Assembly (NCBI GenBank): GCA_016788485.1
Contig: JAEUSV010000031.1
Location: 20,891 to 84,890 of the forward strand
Direction: 5' to 3'
Length of the DNA stretch: 64,000 nucleotides
Origin: Flavobacteriales bacterium
Lineage (GTDB): Bacteria; Bacteroidota; Bacteroidia; Flavobacteriales_F; PHOS-HE28
In this document: positions 1 to 8,274 of the stretch, piece after piece
Numbering within the stretch: position 1 is the first letter of the stretch
Layout of the letters: the number at the start of each line of letters is the position of its first letter
Made by a program: the position numbers and the translations under genes
Notes under the pieces: generated by a model
What the model was told of the DNA's origin: nothing
The model's input: only the letters and a program-made list of their open reading frames with translations
Databases searched by the model: none

Positions 1-52
1 CAAGGTGCAGGAGGCCTACGAGCGCATCTGCAAGGAGCGCGGCATCGCCTAG
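1..52 (+). CDS. C-terminal tail of a DnaJ/TerB-like protein (partial)
   Basis: Only the last 16 codons are inside the window, in the frame starting at base 2 and ending in TAG at 50-52. The tail (AYERICKERGIA) resembles the end of a J-domain, as in DjlA/TerB-DnaJ co-chaperones where the domain closes the protein. That assignment rests on a very short match and is tentative. Its stop codon overlaps the stop of the convergent OsmC gene by three bases. Confidence 0.4.
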   Translation, partial: KVQEAYERICKERGIA

Positions 53-462
53 GCCAGTGCGGAGGTGATCCGCAGCGGGTTCGTGAGCGTGCGGTGCACC
101 GGGCACATGTTGGCGATCTGCAGCACACGCTGCCGCTGCTCGTCCGTGAGGTCGCCGTCCACGTGCACGGCCAGGTGGAAGCTGGTGTCCACCGCGCCGC
201 CATCGGCCTTGCGGTCCATGGTGCAGGTCACCGTCACCTTGCGCACGGGCAGCTGCTTGCGGTCCACGTACATGCGCACGGTGATGGCGGTGCAGGCCGC
301 GAGGGAGGTGCACAGCAGCTCGTGCGGCTTGGGCCCGAGGTCCTGGCCGCCCTGCTCCACGGGCTCGTCGAGGCGCAGGCCATGGTGGCGGATGGCGACG
401 TGGGTCTCGTACGGCGCGCCTTCGAGCGTGGCGGAAACGGCGAGGTGGGTCTCCTTGGTCAT
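49..462 (-). CDS. OsmC family peroxiredoxin-like protein
   Basis: 137-residue OsmC/Ohr-family protein. The family reduces organic hydroperoxides with a pair of cysteines. Visible signatures are GPKPHELLCTSLAACTA (Cys51 and Cys57) and the C-terminal NMCPVHRTL (Cys120), the usual positions for the reactive pair. An in-frame start 81 bp upstream would add an Arg/Ala-rich leader not seen in the family, so the ATG at 462 (MTKETHLAV) is preferred. The length is typical. It lies 35 bp downstream of the exported hypothetical on the same strand and may share its transcript. The substrate is unknown; it could belong to the YhfA-like OsmC branch rather than Ohr. Confidence 0.85.
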   Translation of the reverse strand: MTKETHLAVSATLEGAPYETHVAIRHHGLRLDEPVEQGGQDLGPKPHELLCTSLAACTAITVRMYVDRKQLPVRKVTVTCTMDRKADGGAVDTSFHLAVHVDGDLTDEQRQRVLQIANMCPVHRTLTNPLRITSALA

Positions 463-497
463 GCCGCGAAGTTGGCACGCCGGGCCCATCACCGCGT

Positions 498-1253
498 TCA
501 CCAGCCGGTGACGAGCAGCCGGCGTGCCGCGTTGAGGCCGCACTTCTGCCAGGTGTGGTACGCGCTTGCGGCGGCCTCGCGCACGGCGGCATCATCGCCC
601 TTCGCCAGCCAGGTGTTCAGCGCGGCCTCCAGCGTGTAGGCCTCCGGGGCCATGAGCCCGGTGGTCCAGAGCAGGGGCGAGGCACCCGTGGCGCGCACAG
701 GCTCGCGGAAGTAACGCTGGCTGATGCAGGCCAGGATGATGGTGCGGCGCAACGCGCTGTCGGCCGGCGCCTTGACCGGCGGTGCCGCGAAGTCCATGAG
801 CCCGTCGTGCCCCACGTAGGCGTGCACATCGGCGCCGCCGCCGAGGGCATGGTCGGCGCGGCCATCGTTCACGGTGAGCGGGGCGTGGCCGCCGGCCTGG
901 TCGAGGAAGGCGCCGGTGGCCTCCGCGATGTACCGGCCGTCCCACGCATCGGCCACCAGCACGGCCCCGGTGGCCCGGTGGCGCCACACGCAGCGTTCGA
1001 GCACATGGGCCGGCGCGGTGGTGGGCACCTTCACGCGCTCCCAGGCCTTCGAGCGGTCGAACCAGGTGCGCACGCCGTAGGCCGCGCCCCAGTACAGGTT
1101 GCGGTCCTTGTCCTGCCCGTTGCCAAGAGCGGCGGGCACCGGCACGATGCCCTGGTGCACGTTGTCGCACAACGCCACGGTAACGTGGATGGTGGGTGGC
1201 TGGGAGCGGGCGAGGCCGGCGGCCAGCAGGGCGGGAAGCAGCAGGGGGCGCAT
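498..1253 (-). CDS. Exported conserved hypothetical protein
   Basis: 251 residues beginning with a short hydrophobic signal peptide (MRPLLLPALLAAGLARS). The mature N-terminus reads VALCDNVHQGIVPVPAALG, then NGQDKDRNLYWGAAYGVRTWF, a pattern I associate with conserved Bacteroidota proteins of unknown function. No catalytic motif is recognised with confidence. Conserved-looking tryptophans and Asp/His pairs (DAWDGRYIAEA, GGGADVHAYVGHDGLMDF) suggest a compact globular exported domain. OsmC follows after 35 bp and kup lies 35 bp upstream, all on the minus strand. Function cannot be assigned from the sequence. Confidence 0.75.
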   Translation of the reverse strand: MRPLLLPALLAAGLARSQPPTIHVTVALCDNVHQGIVPVPAALGNGQDKDRNLYWGAAYGVRTWFDRSKAWERVKVPTTAPAHVLERCVWRHRATGAVLVADAWDGRYIAEATGAFLDQAGGHAPLTVNDGRADHALGGGADVHAYVGHDGLMDFAAPPVKAPADSALRRTIILACISQRYFREPVRATGASPLLWTTGLMAPEAYTLEAALNTWLAKGDDAAVREAAASAYHTWQKCGLNAARRLLVTGW

Positions 1254-1288
1254 GGGGGTTGGAATGCGCGTGGCCCTTCGAAGTAACG

Positions 1289-3292
1289 TCAGTCCTGCTC
1301 GGCCTCCGGCGCAACTGGCTTGGCGGGCAGGGCGCGCTTCAGGGGCAGCTCTCGGGCGGCCTGCAGCACCAGCGGAACCTGCTCCACGAGCGTCACGTTC
1401 GGATCGAGGCCGAAGGCATCGCGGTCGCTCAGGGCCAGCGTCTTCAGCGCGAAGTAGGCGTCGAGGATCAGGTCATCGCGCAGGGTGAACTCGTTCTCCA
1501 CGCTCAGGAAGCGCTCCATCAGCACGTAGCAGATGTCGGTGTGGAAGTCGCCCTTGTGGATGGACTCGTACTTGCTCTTGAACTCGAGCTCGTGGGTGGC
1601 GTCCATCTCCTCGAGCACCTGGCGGAACAGCTTGTTGATGCGCGGCTGAACGCGGAAGCCGAGGTCGAAGTCCACGCGGATCACCTTGTCGTCCACCAGC
1701 TCCATCACGCGGTACTGCATGGTGTAGGGCTCGTCGGTGTAGTTCACGTGGAGGAACCAGTAGATGTCGGCCCGTTTCACCTTGCGCGCCAGGATGGAGT
1801 CGATCACCTGCTTCTCCACGTTGATGGGGCGGTCGGCCTTGGTGAGGTAGACCAGGTGGGTGGCGTACTTGGTGACGTCCCTGTCGTTGCTGAGGTCCTT
1901 GAGCTTGTGCGCGTAATCGGGCAGGTGGGCGAACTCGATGAAGCGGTTGGTGATCTTGCGGGCGCGGAACCAGATGTACATCACGCCCAGCAGCGCGAGC
2001 ACGAAGAGGATCAGCCAGGGCAGGCGGATCACCTTCACCACATTGGCCACGAAATTGGCCAGCTCCAGGCTGAAGAAGATGAACATCATGGCGAACACGA
2101 TCACGCGCGGCCAGCGTCGCACGTAGCTCAGGTAGCCGAACATGAGGGTGGTGGTCATGAGCATGGCCACCACGATGAAGAAGCCGTAGGCCGCCTCCAT
2201 GGCGCCGCTCTCGCGGAAGTAGAGCATCACGGCCACGCAGCCGCTGAAGAGCAGCCAGTTCACACTGGGGATGTAGATCTGCCCGCGGATGTCGGTGGGG
2301 AACTTCACCCGCACGCGGGGCCAGAAGTTCAGCGTGATGGCCTCGTTGATCAGCGTGAACGAGCCGCTGATCACCGCCTGGCAGGCCACGATGGCGGCGA
2401 TGGTGGCCACGCCCACGCCCACGAGCAGGAACCACTGCGGCATGGCCTCATAGAAGGGGTTGCGGCCTTCGAGCAGGTGGCCTTCCTGCTGCATCAACCA
2501 GGCACCCTGACCGGCGTAATTGAGCACCAGGGCGGTCTTCACGAAGATCCAGCCGAGCTGCACGTTGCGCCTGCCCACATGGCCCAGGTCGTTGTACAGG
2601 CCCTCGGCACCGGTGGTGCACAGGAACACCGCGCCCAGCAGCCAGAAGCCGCCGGGATACACCGTGAGCAATTCGAACGCGTAGTGGGGGCTGAGGGCCA
2701 TGAGGATGGCCGGATACTTCGAGATCTGGTAGATGCCGATCACCAGCAGCATGCTGAACCAGGTGAGCATGATGGGACCGAAGGCGGTGCCCACGATCTT
2801 GGTGCCGAAGCGCTGGAAGAAGAACAGCCCGGCGATGATGGCGATGACGATGGTGACGGTGAGGTTGTTCCCGGCCACGATGATGCCCTCGAAGGCCTTC
2901 ACGCCCCCGAGACCCTCCACGGCCGAAGCGACGGAAATCGGCGGTGTCAGGATGCCGTCGGCCAGCAGCGAGGCCGCACCGATGATGGCCGGCAGGTAGA
3001 CCCACTTGCCGTAGCGGCGCACCAGGGTGTACAGCGAGAACACGCCGCCTTCACCGCGGTTGTCGGCCTGCAGCGTGATCAGGATGTACTTGAAGGTGGT
3101 CTGCAGCGTGAGCGTCCAGAAGACGCAGCTCACCCCGCCGAACACGAGCATGCGGTCGATCGGGTGCTCGCCCACGATGGCCTTGAACACGTAGAGCGGC
3201 GAGGTGCCGATGTCGCCGTAGATGATGCCCAGTGCGACGAGAAGCGTCCCTACGGTCACCTTGCTCAGGTGGCCATGCCCCGAATTACCCAT
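1289..3292 (-). CDS. kup: Kup/HAK/KT-family potassium uptake transporter
   Basis: 667-residue inner-membrane K+:H+ symporter. The N-terminus has the family hallmark LGIIYGDIGTSPLYVFK, followed by ADNRGEGGVFSLYTLVRR and about 12 hydrophobic segments up to roughly residue 450. A hydrophilic cytoplasmic tail of about 200 residues follows. The length matches E. coli Kup (622) with a slightly longer tail. The open frame extends 222 bp further upstream, but that stretch encodes Arg/Pro-rich sequence and covers a putative promoter element at 3408-3415. The ATG at 3292 (MGNSGHGHLSK), just before the first helix, is the better start. It stands alone on the minus strand, and nothing nearby indicates regulation by osmolarity. 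Confidence 0.95.
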   Translation of the reverse strand: MGNSGHGHLSKVTVGTLLVALGIIYGDIGTSPLYVFKAIVGEHPIDRMLVFGGVSCVFWTLTLQTTFKYILITLQADNRGEGGVFSLYTLVRRYGKWVYLPAIIGAASLLADGILTPPISVASAVEGLGGVKAFEGIIVAGNNLTVTIVIAIIAGLFFFQRFGTKIVGTAFGPIMLTWFSMLLVIGIYQISKYPAILMALSPHYAFELLTVYPGGFWLLGAVFLCTTGAEGLYNDLGHVGRRNVQLGWIFVKTALVLNYAGQGAWLMQQEGHLLEGRNPFYEAMPQWFLLVGVGVATIAAIVACQAVISGSFTLINEAITLNFWPRVRVKFPTDIRGQIYIPSVNWLLFSGCVAVMLYFRESGAMEAAYGFFIVVAMLMTTTLMFGYLSYVRRWPRVIVFAMMFIFFSLELANFVANVVKVIRLPWLILFVLALLGVMYIWFRARKITNRFIEFAHLPDYAHKLKDLSNDRDVTKYATHLVYLTKADRPINVEKQVIDSILARKVKRADIYWFLHVNYTDEPYTMQYRVMELVDDKVIRVDFDLGFRVQPRINKLFRQVLEEMDATHELEFKSKYESIHKGDFHTDICYVLMERFLSVENEFTLRDDLILDAYFALKTLALSDRDAFGLDPNVTLVEQVPLVLQAARELPLKRALPAKPVAPEAEQD

Positions 3293-3407
3293 GGATGATC
3301 GGCATTGGCCGTGGCGGGCGGATGAGCTGCACGCGCGTTCGTCCCTCAAGGGGCGAGCGGGTCGATCTGGACCGGTGCTGAGCGGAGGCCACGGCGTAAA
3401 AGCGGGA

Positions 3408-3415
3408 CGAAAGTA
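3408..3415 (-). promoter_or_regulatory. Possible -7 element upstream of kup
   Basis: TACTTTCG on the minus strand, one mismatch from the Bacteroidota -7 consensus TAnnTTTG. It lies 115 nt upstream of the chosen kup start, which would leave a fairly long leader. A weak match. Confidence 0.3.
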
Positions 3416-3467
3416 GGTGGTGGCCCCGTGCGCCACACGGTCCGTCCCCGGATTTTCCACCATCGGC

Positions 3468-4115
3468 TCAGGGGCCGAGCGGACGGTGCTCCAGCCAGCG
3501 CGCCAGCATCGCATCGTCCAGCAGCTTGCCGATGTATCGGTAGCGCGAATCGGCCAGGGGGTTCCGGCCCCGGAGCGGTTCGGCCATCACGCCCACCTCG
3601 CGCTGGTAGTAGTTGCTGTGCACGAAGAGGGCTTCGCCGCTCTTCACCCGGATGAACCCGACGTGGTTATCGAGGCCTACGGCATAGAGCCCGTCGCCCT
3701 GCTGCCGCAGCCAGGCCTCCACCTCGTCCACGGGACGGTCGCTGAAGGCCTTACCGGCGGGCGCCACCTTGCGGATCATGGGTTCCGCGGCCAGCTGGGC
3801 CCACTTGTAGCGGGGCAGGTCGAAGCCCGCGTCCTGCAGCACCGTGGTCACGAAGTAGCCGCAGGCGATGGTGCCCTCGCGGGGCACACGCGTGGTGCCG
3901 TTGAAGTCCCAGGGCGTGCCCTTCCAGTGCTCGAACTGGGCGTCGATGGCGGTGAGCAGGTAGGCACGGGCCTTTGCGATCACGGTGTCCTTGCGGGTGG
4001 AACGCGCGTAGTGCTCGCCCAGCTGGGTGCGCTGGTGCACGATGGCCGCCTTGAGGGCGGTGTAGCCGCTGTCGGGCGCCGGGGCGAGCAGGGGAAGCAG
4101 GAGGAGGAGACGCAT
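3468..4115 (-). CDS. Exported papain-like (Cys/His) hydrolase-type protein
   Basis: 215 residues with a signal peptide (MRLLLLLPLLAPAP). The segment GTIACGYFVTTVLQDAGF (Cys85) followed by GLDNHVGFIRV (His151) has the order and spacing of the Cys/His pair in NlpC/P60 and related papain-fold amidases. Those proteins usually cleave peptidoglycan stem peptides in the periplasm. The exact family is not recognised, so this is a fold-level inference. The open frame continues 363 bp upstream through the next gene in another reading frame; the ATG at 4115 with its hydrophobic leader is the real start. It follows the small membrane-protein gene by 34 bp. Confidence 0.6.
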   Translation of the reverse strand: MRLLLLLPLLAPAPDSGYTALKAAIVHQRTQLGEHYARSTRKDTVIAKARAYLLTAIDAQFEHWKGTPWDFNGTTRVPREGTIACGYFVTTVLQDAGFDLPRYKWAQLAAEPMIRKVAPAGKAFSDRPVDEVEAWLRQQGDGLYAVGLDNHVGFIRVKSGEALFVHSNYYQREVGVMAEPLRGRNPLADSRYRYIGKLLDDAMLARWLEHRPLGP

Positions 4116-4149
4116 GCCCGCTGAATGCGCGGTGCACCGCCGGGTAACA

Positions 4150-4503
4150 TCATTGTACCACGGACCAGCGGTAGGCGGCGATCGCCGACCACAACAACCC
4201 AGGCAGGAGGGCCACGCCCATGGAGAGCAGGGTGCCGCCCCAGAACAGGAGCCTCCGCCAGTGCGCCGGCGAAATGCGCAGCACCTCCAGCACCCAACCC
4301 GTCGTGTAGCCCACGTTGCAGGCGAAGCCGAAGAACAGTATGGCAAGGGGCTCCACCACGTCCTCGCCGGGCGGTACATGGGCGAAGCGCTCCACGAGCA
4401 GCAGGCTGCTGATGCCGGCAAGGAACACCAGCCCATTGTAGAGGAAGCGTCGCAGCTCCCACCAGCCGATGGTACCAAGGGTGCGCCCGAAATGTTCGCT
4501 CAT
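4150..4503 (-). CDS. Small integral membrane protein
   Basis: 117 residues with about three hydrophobic segments (LYNGLVFLAGISSLLLV, PLAILFFGFACNVGYTTGW and LLFWGGTLLSMGVALLPGLLW). No soluble domain and no catalytic motif are visible. It is 34 bp upstream of the papain-like gene on the same strand, and a strong hairpin separates it from lolA upstream, so it probably starts its own short transcript with that gene. Function unknown. Confidence 0.65.
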   Translation of the reverse strand: MSEHFGRTLGTIGWWELRRFLYNGLVFLAGISSLLLVERFAHVPPGEDVVEPLAILFFGFACNVGYTTGWVLEVLRISPAHWRRLLFWGGTLLSMGVALLPGLLWSAIAAYRWSVVQ

Positions 4504-4536
4504 GTGCGCACCATCAACGCATGGAACGGCCGTATA

Positions 4537-4572
4537 GCATGAGCCCCCGGTGTTCCGACCGGGGGCTCATGC
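4537..4572 (-). terminator. Strong hairpin terminator after lolA
   Basis: A perfect 15-bp inverted repeat (GCATGAGCCCCCGGT paired with its complement) around a 6-base loop, between the lolA stop at 4589 and the next start at 4503. No long T run follows. The loop region CCGGTGTTCCGA is shared with the hairpin at 11201-11230. Confidence 0.75.
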
Positions 4573-4588
4573 GTTCCAGCGGGGGCGA

Positions 4589-5239
4589 TCAGCGCATGTC
4601 GTTGATCTCCACGCCGGGGAACTTGGCCTTGTCGAACACGAAGTTGCTCTCGGCCAGCTCCGGGTTGCCCACGAAGCGCTTCAGGGTGTAGGTGACCACG
4701 TTGCCGTCCTTGTAGAGCACCTGGGCGGTGCGCAGCTCCACCTTGTTCTTGTCGATGCCGAGGATCACGGTGTGGTAGGGCTTCTTCGCCGGGTCGATGG
4801 GGAAGAGCTTCACGGTCTGCACCACCGCGCCGGTGGCGTCGGCCTTCTCCTCCACGAACTGGCTCTTGAAGCCCTTTTCGTACACGGTGAGCAGCTTGCT
4901 GGGGTCGAGCTCCTGGTCCATCTCGGCCGGGTCGTTCACCTGCACCTCGTTGCTCTTCTTGCTGTAGGCCCACAGCGCGGTGCCATCGTTGATCACGGTG
5001 TTGTCCGGCAGGGTCAGGCGGAAGCGCTTGCCCTTCACCTTCACGTTGCCCTCCTGCTTCACATCGAGCTTGCTGGCCGTGTTCACCAGGCGGCTGCTGA
5101 AATCGGCCTCGAAGCTGGTGTAGCTCTTGTTCTTGGCGATCAGCCGGTCCATGATGGCCTTGCTCTTGGGGTCGTCCTGCGCGTGCAGGGTGGTGGTGAG
5201 CAGCAGGCCGGTGGCCAGGAGGGAAAGCAGGGTTCTCAT
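4589..5239 (-). CDS. lolA: LolA-type outer-membrane lipoprotein carrier protein
   Basis: 216-residue periplasmic protein with a signal peptide ending near LHAQD. The mature part (MDRLIAKNKSYTSFEADFSSRL, then KGKRFRLTLPDNTVINDGTALWAY) is the LolA beta-sheet pattern seen in Bacteroidota. LolA ferries lipoproteins from LolCDE in the inner membrane to the outer membrane. The earliest in-frame start is a TTG nine bases upstream, which lies inside a perfect -7 element (5246-5253), so the ATG at 5239 is chosen. In this phylum LolA-like paralogues of uncertain role are common, so the cargo remains open. Confidence 0.85.
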   Translation of the reverse strand: MRTLLSLLATGLLLTTTLHAQDDPKSKAIMDRLIAKNKSYTSFEADFSSRLVNTASKLDVKQEGNVKVKGKRFRLTLPDNTVINDGTALWAYSKKSNEVQVNDPAEMDQELDPSKLLTVYEKGFKSQFVEEKADATGAVVQTVKLFPIDPAKKPYHTVILGIDKNKVELRTAQVLYKDGNVVTYTLKRFVGNPELAESNFVFDKAKFPGVEINDMR

Positions 5240-5245
5240 CGGTGG

Positions 5246-5253
5246 CAAAGGTA
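5246..5253 (-). promoter_or_regulatory. -7 promoter element of lolA
   Basis: TACCTTTG on the minus strand, a full match to Bacteroidota TAnnTTTG. Only six bases separate it from the lolA ATG at 5239, so transcription should start at or next to the start codon. Confidence 0.6.
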
Positions 5254-5299
5254 ATCCCGCCCCGCACAGGCAAGGGGCGTGCCAGAACCGGGCGAGGAC

Positions 5300-5779
5300 C
5301 TATTTCGGCAGCTCCTGGCGCAGCATGGTGCCCACGCACTTGGGCGAGCCGCAGTGGCAGGCCCATTTCTCACGCTCGGCCTTGGTGAGCTTGCGCTTGA
5401 TCACGATGCCGTAGTCGTAGATGATCTCCTCGCCCGGCTTGATCGAGCGCGTGGCCTCGATGATCACGCGGTCCTTGCTGCGGTCCTTGCCGGGGTGCTC
5501 GTGCACCAGGGCCTCGGCGTTCACGTCGCAGCCGGTGTTGATCCAGCGGGCGATGTTGCCCTGGCGGTTGCCGTCGATGACGTAGTCGTCGTTGAGGATG
5601 AACAGGAAGGTGTGCCCGGTCTCGGGCCCTTCGTAGCGCTTGTCGGCCTCGGAATGGGGGATCAGCCTGCCCTTGTACTCCACGATGCGTTCGCCCTTGC
5701 GGATGGGGGCGATGGCGAAGACGCCGTTGCCGTGGATCTTGGAACGGCGGCGCTTGATCTTGTGCTCGGCGAAGGCCAT
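5300..5779 (-). CDS. SET-domain protein-lysine methyltransferase-like protein
   Basis: 159 residues, essentially a minimal SET domain with a post-SET tail. Visible: KIHGNGVFAIAPIRKGERI (the GxG N-terminal motif, residues 15-33), IARWINTGCDVNAE (76-89, the place of the canonical RFxNHSCxPN) and GEEIIYDYG (117-124). The tail CHCGSPKC carries Cys141, Cys143 and Cys148, a post-SET zinc cluster. SET proteins transfer a methyl group from S-adenosylmethionine to lysine; the target here is unknown. In the pseudo-knot motif NHS is replaced by NTG. The start at 5779 (MAFAEHKIKRRR) is set by the family boundary. A weak -7-like TTTCTTTG lies about 20 bases upstream. Confidence 0.85.
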   Translation of the reverse strand: MAFAEHKIKRRRSKIHGNGVFAIAPIRKGERIVEYKGRLIPHSEADKRYEGPETGHTFLFILNDDYVIDGNRQGNIARWINTGCDVNAEALVHEHPGKDRSKDRVIIEATRSIKPGEEIIYDYGIVIKRKLTKAEREKWACHCGSPKCVGTMLRQELPK

Positions 5780-5838
5780 GGGGTGGGGAAAGGGGCCGCA
5801 AAGAAAGGCAGCGGCGGCGATCGGGCTTGAAGGAGCGC

Positions 5839-7260
5839 TCAGAAGTAGGCGCTCACCACCACCACGGAGGTGATCACGCAGATCAGGTCCACCAGCAGCA
5901 TCACGCCCAGCGCATAGCGGCTGTTCTTCACGCTCACGCTGCCGAAGTAGAGCGCCACCACATAGAAGGTGGTCTCGGCGGCACCTTGGAAGAGGCACAC
6001 CAACCGCCCGGTGAGGCTGTCGGCGCCGTAGGTGTGCATGGCATCGAGGAGGAAGCCGCGCGCGCCTCCCGCGCTGAACGGACGCATGAGCGCGACCGGC
6101 ATGGCGTCGATCACCTCCTTGCTCACCCCGGCCAGGGCCAGGCCACGGGAAAGCCCCTCCATCACGATGTCCATCAAGCCGCTGTTGCGGAAGATGCTGA
6201 GGGCGGCCAGCATGGCGATCATGTAGGGCAGCACCCGCAGCCCCGTGGTGAAGCCGTCCTTCGCCCCGTGGATGAAACTGTCGAACAGGTTGGTGCCCTT
6301 CTCCGTGAAGTACTTCTCCTTGAGGAGCGCGTAGCCCACGATCACCGCGATGATCAGCAACAGCATGCCGTTGCTGAGGTTGTCCGTGAAATGCGACTTG
6401 CCCAGGCCGGAGAGGGAGGTGAGGTAGGCCATGAGGCCGGCGATGGTACCACCGATGCCCACCACGAAAAGGACCACGGGCAGCTTGAACAGGTTGATCC
6501 GCTGCCGGAAGGCGACGAGCACCATGGCCGAGAGCGTGCCCACGAAGGAGGTGATGATGAGCGGCACCATGATGTCCGCCGGGTTCGCCGCGCCCATCGC
6601 CGCGCGGTACCCGATGATGCTGGCCGGCAGCAGCGTGAGGCCCGCCGCGTGCAGGCACAGGAACATGATCTGGCTGTTGGTGGCGGTGTCCTTCGTCGGG
6701 TTGTCCGCCTGCATGCTCTCCATGGCCTTCAGCCCGAAGGGGGTGGCCGCGCTGTCGAGCCCCAGGAAGTTGGCCGCGAAGTTCAGGGTCATGAAGCCGT
6801 AGGCCGGGTGGTCCTTGCGCAGGTCGGGGAAGATGCGGTGGAAGATGGGGGCGAGGAAGCGCGCGAGCTTCTCCATGGCCTTTGCGTCCACCAGCAGGTT
6901 CAACAGGCCGCAGAAGAAGGTGAGGTAGCCGATCAGGGGCAGCCAGAGGTCGGTCACCGTGTCCTTGCAAACAGGGAAGAGGCCATCGGCGCGCACGGTG
7001 CCCGAGGTCACCTTCACCGTTCCACTGCTGGTGAGGGTGTAGGTCGAGTCGCCCGCCACCACCGGCGCCCCGGTGCGCAGGGCGGGCAGGAGCGCAGCGA
7101 GCCGGAGGTCCGCGCTGTCAAGCTCGTTCACCGTCAGCGCCTCGCCCTGTTGCCCGTTCACCAGGGTCCCCAGGGAATACTGCCGACCGGTGGCCAGCAG
7201 GATCAGGATGTAGCCGATGCTCAACAGGAGCATCCAGGACCAGAAGCGGCTCAACGCCAT
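5839..7260 (-). CDS. Fused SpmA-SpmB nucleoside-recognition (Gate) membrane protein
   Basis: 473-residue polytopic inner-membrane protein. The N-terminal half (WLPLIGYLTFFCGLLNLLVDAKAMEKLARFLAPIFHRIFP) matches SpmA. The C-terminal half (DSFIHGAKDGFTTGLRVLPYMIAMLAALSIFRNSGLMD) matches SpmB. Both carry the nucleoside-recognition/Gate domain. In Bacilli these are two separate spore-maturation proteins; a single fused chain in non-sporulating Bacteroidota points to a general, undefined membrane role, possibly transport. The frame opens 33 bp upstream at GTG, but the ATG at 7260 directly before the first helix is preferred. It is divergent from the OmpA-type gene, with 110 bp between them. Confidence 0.85.
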   Translation of the reverse strand: MALSRFWSWMLLLSIGYILILLATGRQYSLGTLVNGQQGEALTVNELDSADLRLAALLPALRTGAPVVAGDSTYTLTSSGTVKVTSGTVRADGLFPVCKDTVTDLWLPLIGYLTFFCGLLNLLVDAKAMEKLARFLAPIFHRIFPDLRKDHPAYGFMTLNFAANFLGLDSAATPFGLKAMESMQADNPTKDTATNSQIMFLCLHAAGLTLLPASIIGYRAAMGAANPADIMVPLIITSFVGTLSAMVLVAFRQRINLFKLPVVLFVVGIGGTIAGLMAYLTSLSGLGKSHFTDNLSNGMLLLIIAVIVGYALLKEKYFTEKGTNLFDSFIHGAKDGFTTGLRVLPYMIAMLAALSIFRNSGLMDIVMEGLSRGLALAGVSKEVIDAMPVALMRPFSAGGARGFLLDAMHTYGADSLTGRLVCLFQGAAETTFYVVALYFGSVSVKNSRYALGVMLLVDLICVITSVVVVSAYF

Positions 7261-7370
7261 GAAGGCGAAGATCCGGACACCCACCGGTCGCACACCCTCG
7301 CGCGGGGCGCCTTCGTGAACACCGCCGTGTGGATGGGCGCGCGTAGCTTCGTGGCTCCAACGCCATCGCC

Positions 7371-8270
7371 ATGAACCGCTCGACCCTTGTGCTCTCCACC
7401 CTCGGCCTGCTCTTCCTGCTCGGCACCTCGTGCGTGAGCAAGAAGAAGTACACCTCGCTCAGCCTGTCGAACGAGACCCTGCGCAACAAGCTCGACGAGG
7501 CGAACCGCGCGCTCGATGCCTGCAAGGGTGACAAGTCGCTGCTGGAGTCGCAGATGGCGGTGATGGAGAACAGCAACCAGCACCTGAAGGACAAGGTGAC
7601 CGAGCTCAGCAACACCAACGCGGTGCTGCTCGCCAACGTGGGCCAGATGGCCACCCTCAGCAAGCAGGAAGCCGTGAACCTGGAGAAGTCGCTCGAGCAG
7701 ATCCGCGAGCAGGACATGCGCATCCACCGACTGCAGGACGCCCTCACCAAGAAGGACAGCGTGACGTTGGCGCTGGTGGTGAGCCTGAAGAGCTCGCTGG
7801 GCAACCTCAACGACACCGATGTGACGGTGAACGTGGAGAAGAGCGTGGTCTTCATCAGCCTCAGCGACAAGATGCTCTTCAAGAGCGGCAGCACCGAGCT
7901 CTCCCCGCGCGCCAAGGAGGTGCTGGGCAAGGTGGCCACGGTGCTCAACGACAAGCCCGACATGGAGGTGCTGGTGGAGGGCCACACGGACAACGTGCCC
8001 ATCAGCCGCGACTGCATCAAGGACAACTGGGACCTGAGCACCTCCCGCGCCACCACCATCACGCGCGTGCTGCAGAGCGAGTACAAGGTGGACCCCGCCC
8101 GCATCACCGCCGGTGGACGCAGCGAGTACGTGCCCCTCATGACCAACGACACCCCCGAGGGCCGCTCCACCAACCGCCGCATCCGCATCGTGATCCTGCC
8201 CAAGCTCGATCAGTTCTTCGGCATGATCGAGGACGGCCTGAAGCAGGCCGAGCAGATGGAGAACAAGTAG
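7371..8270 (+). CDS. OmpA-family peptidoglycan-binding lipoprotein
   Basis: 299 residues. The lipobox LGTSC puts the lipidated cysteine at 21. Residues of about 25-140 are a heptad-rich coiled coil (LSNETLRNKLDEANRALDAC and onward). The C-terminal OmpA/MotB domain includes LFKSGSTELSPRAKEVLGKVA, VLVEGHTDNVPI and the family-typical NRRIRIVI. Such proteins tether the outer membrane to peptidoglycan. The ATG at 7371 is the only start compatible with the signal peptide. It is divergent from the Spm fusion and convergent with the T9SS cargo gene, with four bases between the stops. Confidence 0.92.
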   Translation: MNRSTLVLSTLGLLFLLGTSCVSKKKYTSLSLSNETLRNKLDEANRALDACKGDKSLLESQMAVMENSNQHLKDKVTELSNTNAVLLANVGQMATLSKQEAVNLEKSLEQIREQDMRIHRLQDALTKKDSVTLALVVSLKSSLGNLNDTDVTVNVEKSVVFISLSDKMLFKSGSTELSPRAKEVLGKVATVLNDKPDMEVLVEGHTDNVPISRDCIKDNWDLSTSRATTITRVLQSEYKVDPARITAGGRSEYVPLMTNDTPEGRSTNRRIRIVILPKLDQFFGMIEDGLKQAEQMENK

Positions 8271-8274
8271 GGGG

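Noticed and set aside
5827..7374. A 515-codon plus-strand frame antisense to the Spm fusion
   Set aside because: Low-complexity His/Glu/Gln/Arg composition typical of antisense reading of a GC-rich membrane protein gene.
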